A DNA stretch of 5,825 nt from Gammaproteobacteria bacterium. Its GTDB lineage: Bacteria; Pseudomonadota; Gammaproteobacteria; Arenicellales; Poriferihabitantaceae. The notes beneath the pieces were generated by a model. The model did not search any database. It had not been told where the DNA came from and saw only the letters and a list, made by a program, of their open reading frames with translations. Shown piece after piece: positions 5,137 through 5,825 of this stretch. Within the stretch, counting starts at the first letter, position 1; each line of letters starts with the position of its first letter. The position numbers were made by a program, and so were the translations under genes. The stretch is taken from contig VXPI01000304.1 in the NCBI GenBank assembly GCA_009839585.1, positions 1 to 5,825 of the forward strand. Direction: 5' to 3'.

Positions 5137-5825
5137 TGATGGAAATATAGCCATGGGTGAGATCGCAAGTCCAGATCGTGCACTCTCCCCTGCCAATTTG
5201 AAGTTCTGCCTCAATCAGTATTTCACTCCCCTCAAGGTGTTGGATAATCCGGGACTCGTCATAGTTTTCAGCTCGTTGGCCGCCTTTGGCTACGAGCTCG
5301 CCACCGATCCTGATCAGGAGATGCTCTGCCTGCATATTCTCGCCTGATTTGCCCAGTGCCATAATGATTCTGCCCCAGTTGGCATCACCACCCGCAATCG
5401 CAGTTTTCACCAGCGGTGAATTTGCGATCGAATCGGCAATCTTGCGAGCGGAAGCATCACTCTCGGCACCCGAGATTCGTACCTCTATCAATTTTGATGC
5501 ACCCTCGCCATCTCGAACAATCTGAATGGCGAGATTCCTCAGGAGTTCATCCAATGCCATTCGAAACCCCTTGAATCTGGGGTCATCCGGGGTGTTTGGG
5601 GGATCATTGCCTGCTTTTCCGGTCGCAAACAACAGCAACATGTCACTGGTTGAGGTGTCCGAATCCACCGTGATCGCATTAAACGTTCGATCAGCACTCT
5701 TTAGCAGCATTTCATGCAACTGGGGTTCAGGAATCTGCGCATCGGTGAAGCAGAAAGCCAGCATGGTCGCCATATTTGGCGCAATCATTCCGGAACCCTT
5801 GGCCACGCCACAGAGCGTCACTGGC
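5117..5825 (-). CDS. argJ: Glutamate N-acetyltransferase / amino-acid acetyltransferase, C-terminal part (5' end beyond window)
   Basis: ArgJ transfers the acetyl group from N-acetylornithine to glutamate (cyclic arginine synthesis); bifunctional forms also use acetyl-CoA. About 235 residues are visible; the frame is open through the right edge and stops at TGA 5117–5119. The self-cleavage site is present: KGSGMIAPNMATML, with the nucleophilic Thr at 5765–5767, so the window contains the last ~20 residues of the alpha chain and the whole ~216-residue beta chain. Further family marks are VDSDTSTSDM, the GGDANWGRI motif near 5395, and the terminal YISINADYRS. Everything needed in the beta chain looks intact. 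It is followed immediately by the overlapping mutT-like gene. Whether it is mono- or bifunctional cannot be decided from this portion. Confidence 0.95.
   Translation of the reverse strand, partial: PVTLCGVAKGSGMIAPNMATMLAFCFTDAQIPEPQLHEMLLKSADRTFNAITVDSDTSTSDMLLLFATGKAGNDPPNTPDDPRFKGFRMALDELLRNLAIQIVRDGEGASKLIEVRISGAESDASARKIADSIANSPLVKTAIAGGDANWGRIIMALGKSGENMQAEHLLIRIGGELVAKGGQRAENYDESRIIQHLEGSEILIEAELQIGRGECTIWTCDLTHGYISINADYRS

Noticed and set aside
5081..5525. Plus-strand open frames across the argJ and mutT-like genes
   Set aside because: They are antisense to well-supported argJ and Nudix coding sequence and encode no recognisable motifs.

Overview
The window looks like a gammaproteobacterial chromosome segment. 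The main reason is the argJ–mutT pair on the minus strand facing coaE on the plus strand; argJ next to mutT (often behind secA) is a familiar gammaproteobacterial arrangement. The protein sequences do not allow a genus to be named. No RNA genes or CRISPR arrays were seen.

Layout. Positions 1–788 carry the 3' end of an RND/MMPL-type membrane transporter gene (plus strand). After a short AT-rich gap with a putative promoter and a perfect 18-bp palindrome comes a two-gene operon, about 870–2806. It encodes an AbiEi-family antitoxin/regulator and an AbiEii-family nucleotidyltransferase toxin, overlapping by 10 nt: a type IV (AbiE-like) toxin–antitoxin or abortive-infection module. Positions 2807–2991 hold an unassigned, probably broken coding relic, which runs into the C-terminal half of a decayed IS1595-family (ISXO2-like) transposase on the minus strand (2988–3431, with worn sequence to about 3470). 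Next is a T-rich stretch and a small unknown ORF (3646–3879).

From 4079 onward the sequence is core housekeeping: coaE (dephospho-CoA kinase, plus), then a MutT-type Nudix hydrolase and the C-terminal part of argJ (both minus). The argJ reading frame runs off the right end of the window.

Interpretation. The stretch from about 785 to 3640 looks like an accessory insertion, with a defence/TA operon, an IS remnant and gene debris, between a transporter gene and housekeeping genes. An 11-bp direct repeat lies at each end of it, followed each time by the same 10-bp block that forms half of the TA operator palindrome. The most notable gene is the AbiEi-like protein. Its N-terminal part resembles a PD-(D/E)XK nuclease fold in which the usual Glu-x-Lys appears as Glu-Ile-Gly, followed by a winged helix and the AbiEi C-terminal region. 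This suggests a catalytically dead nuclease-fold domain reused as a regulator/antitoxin.
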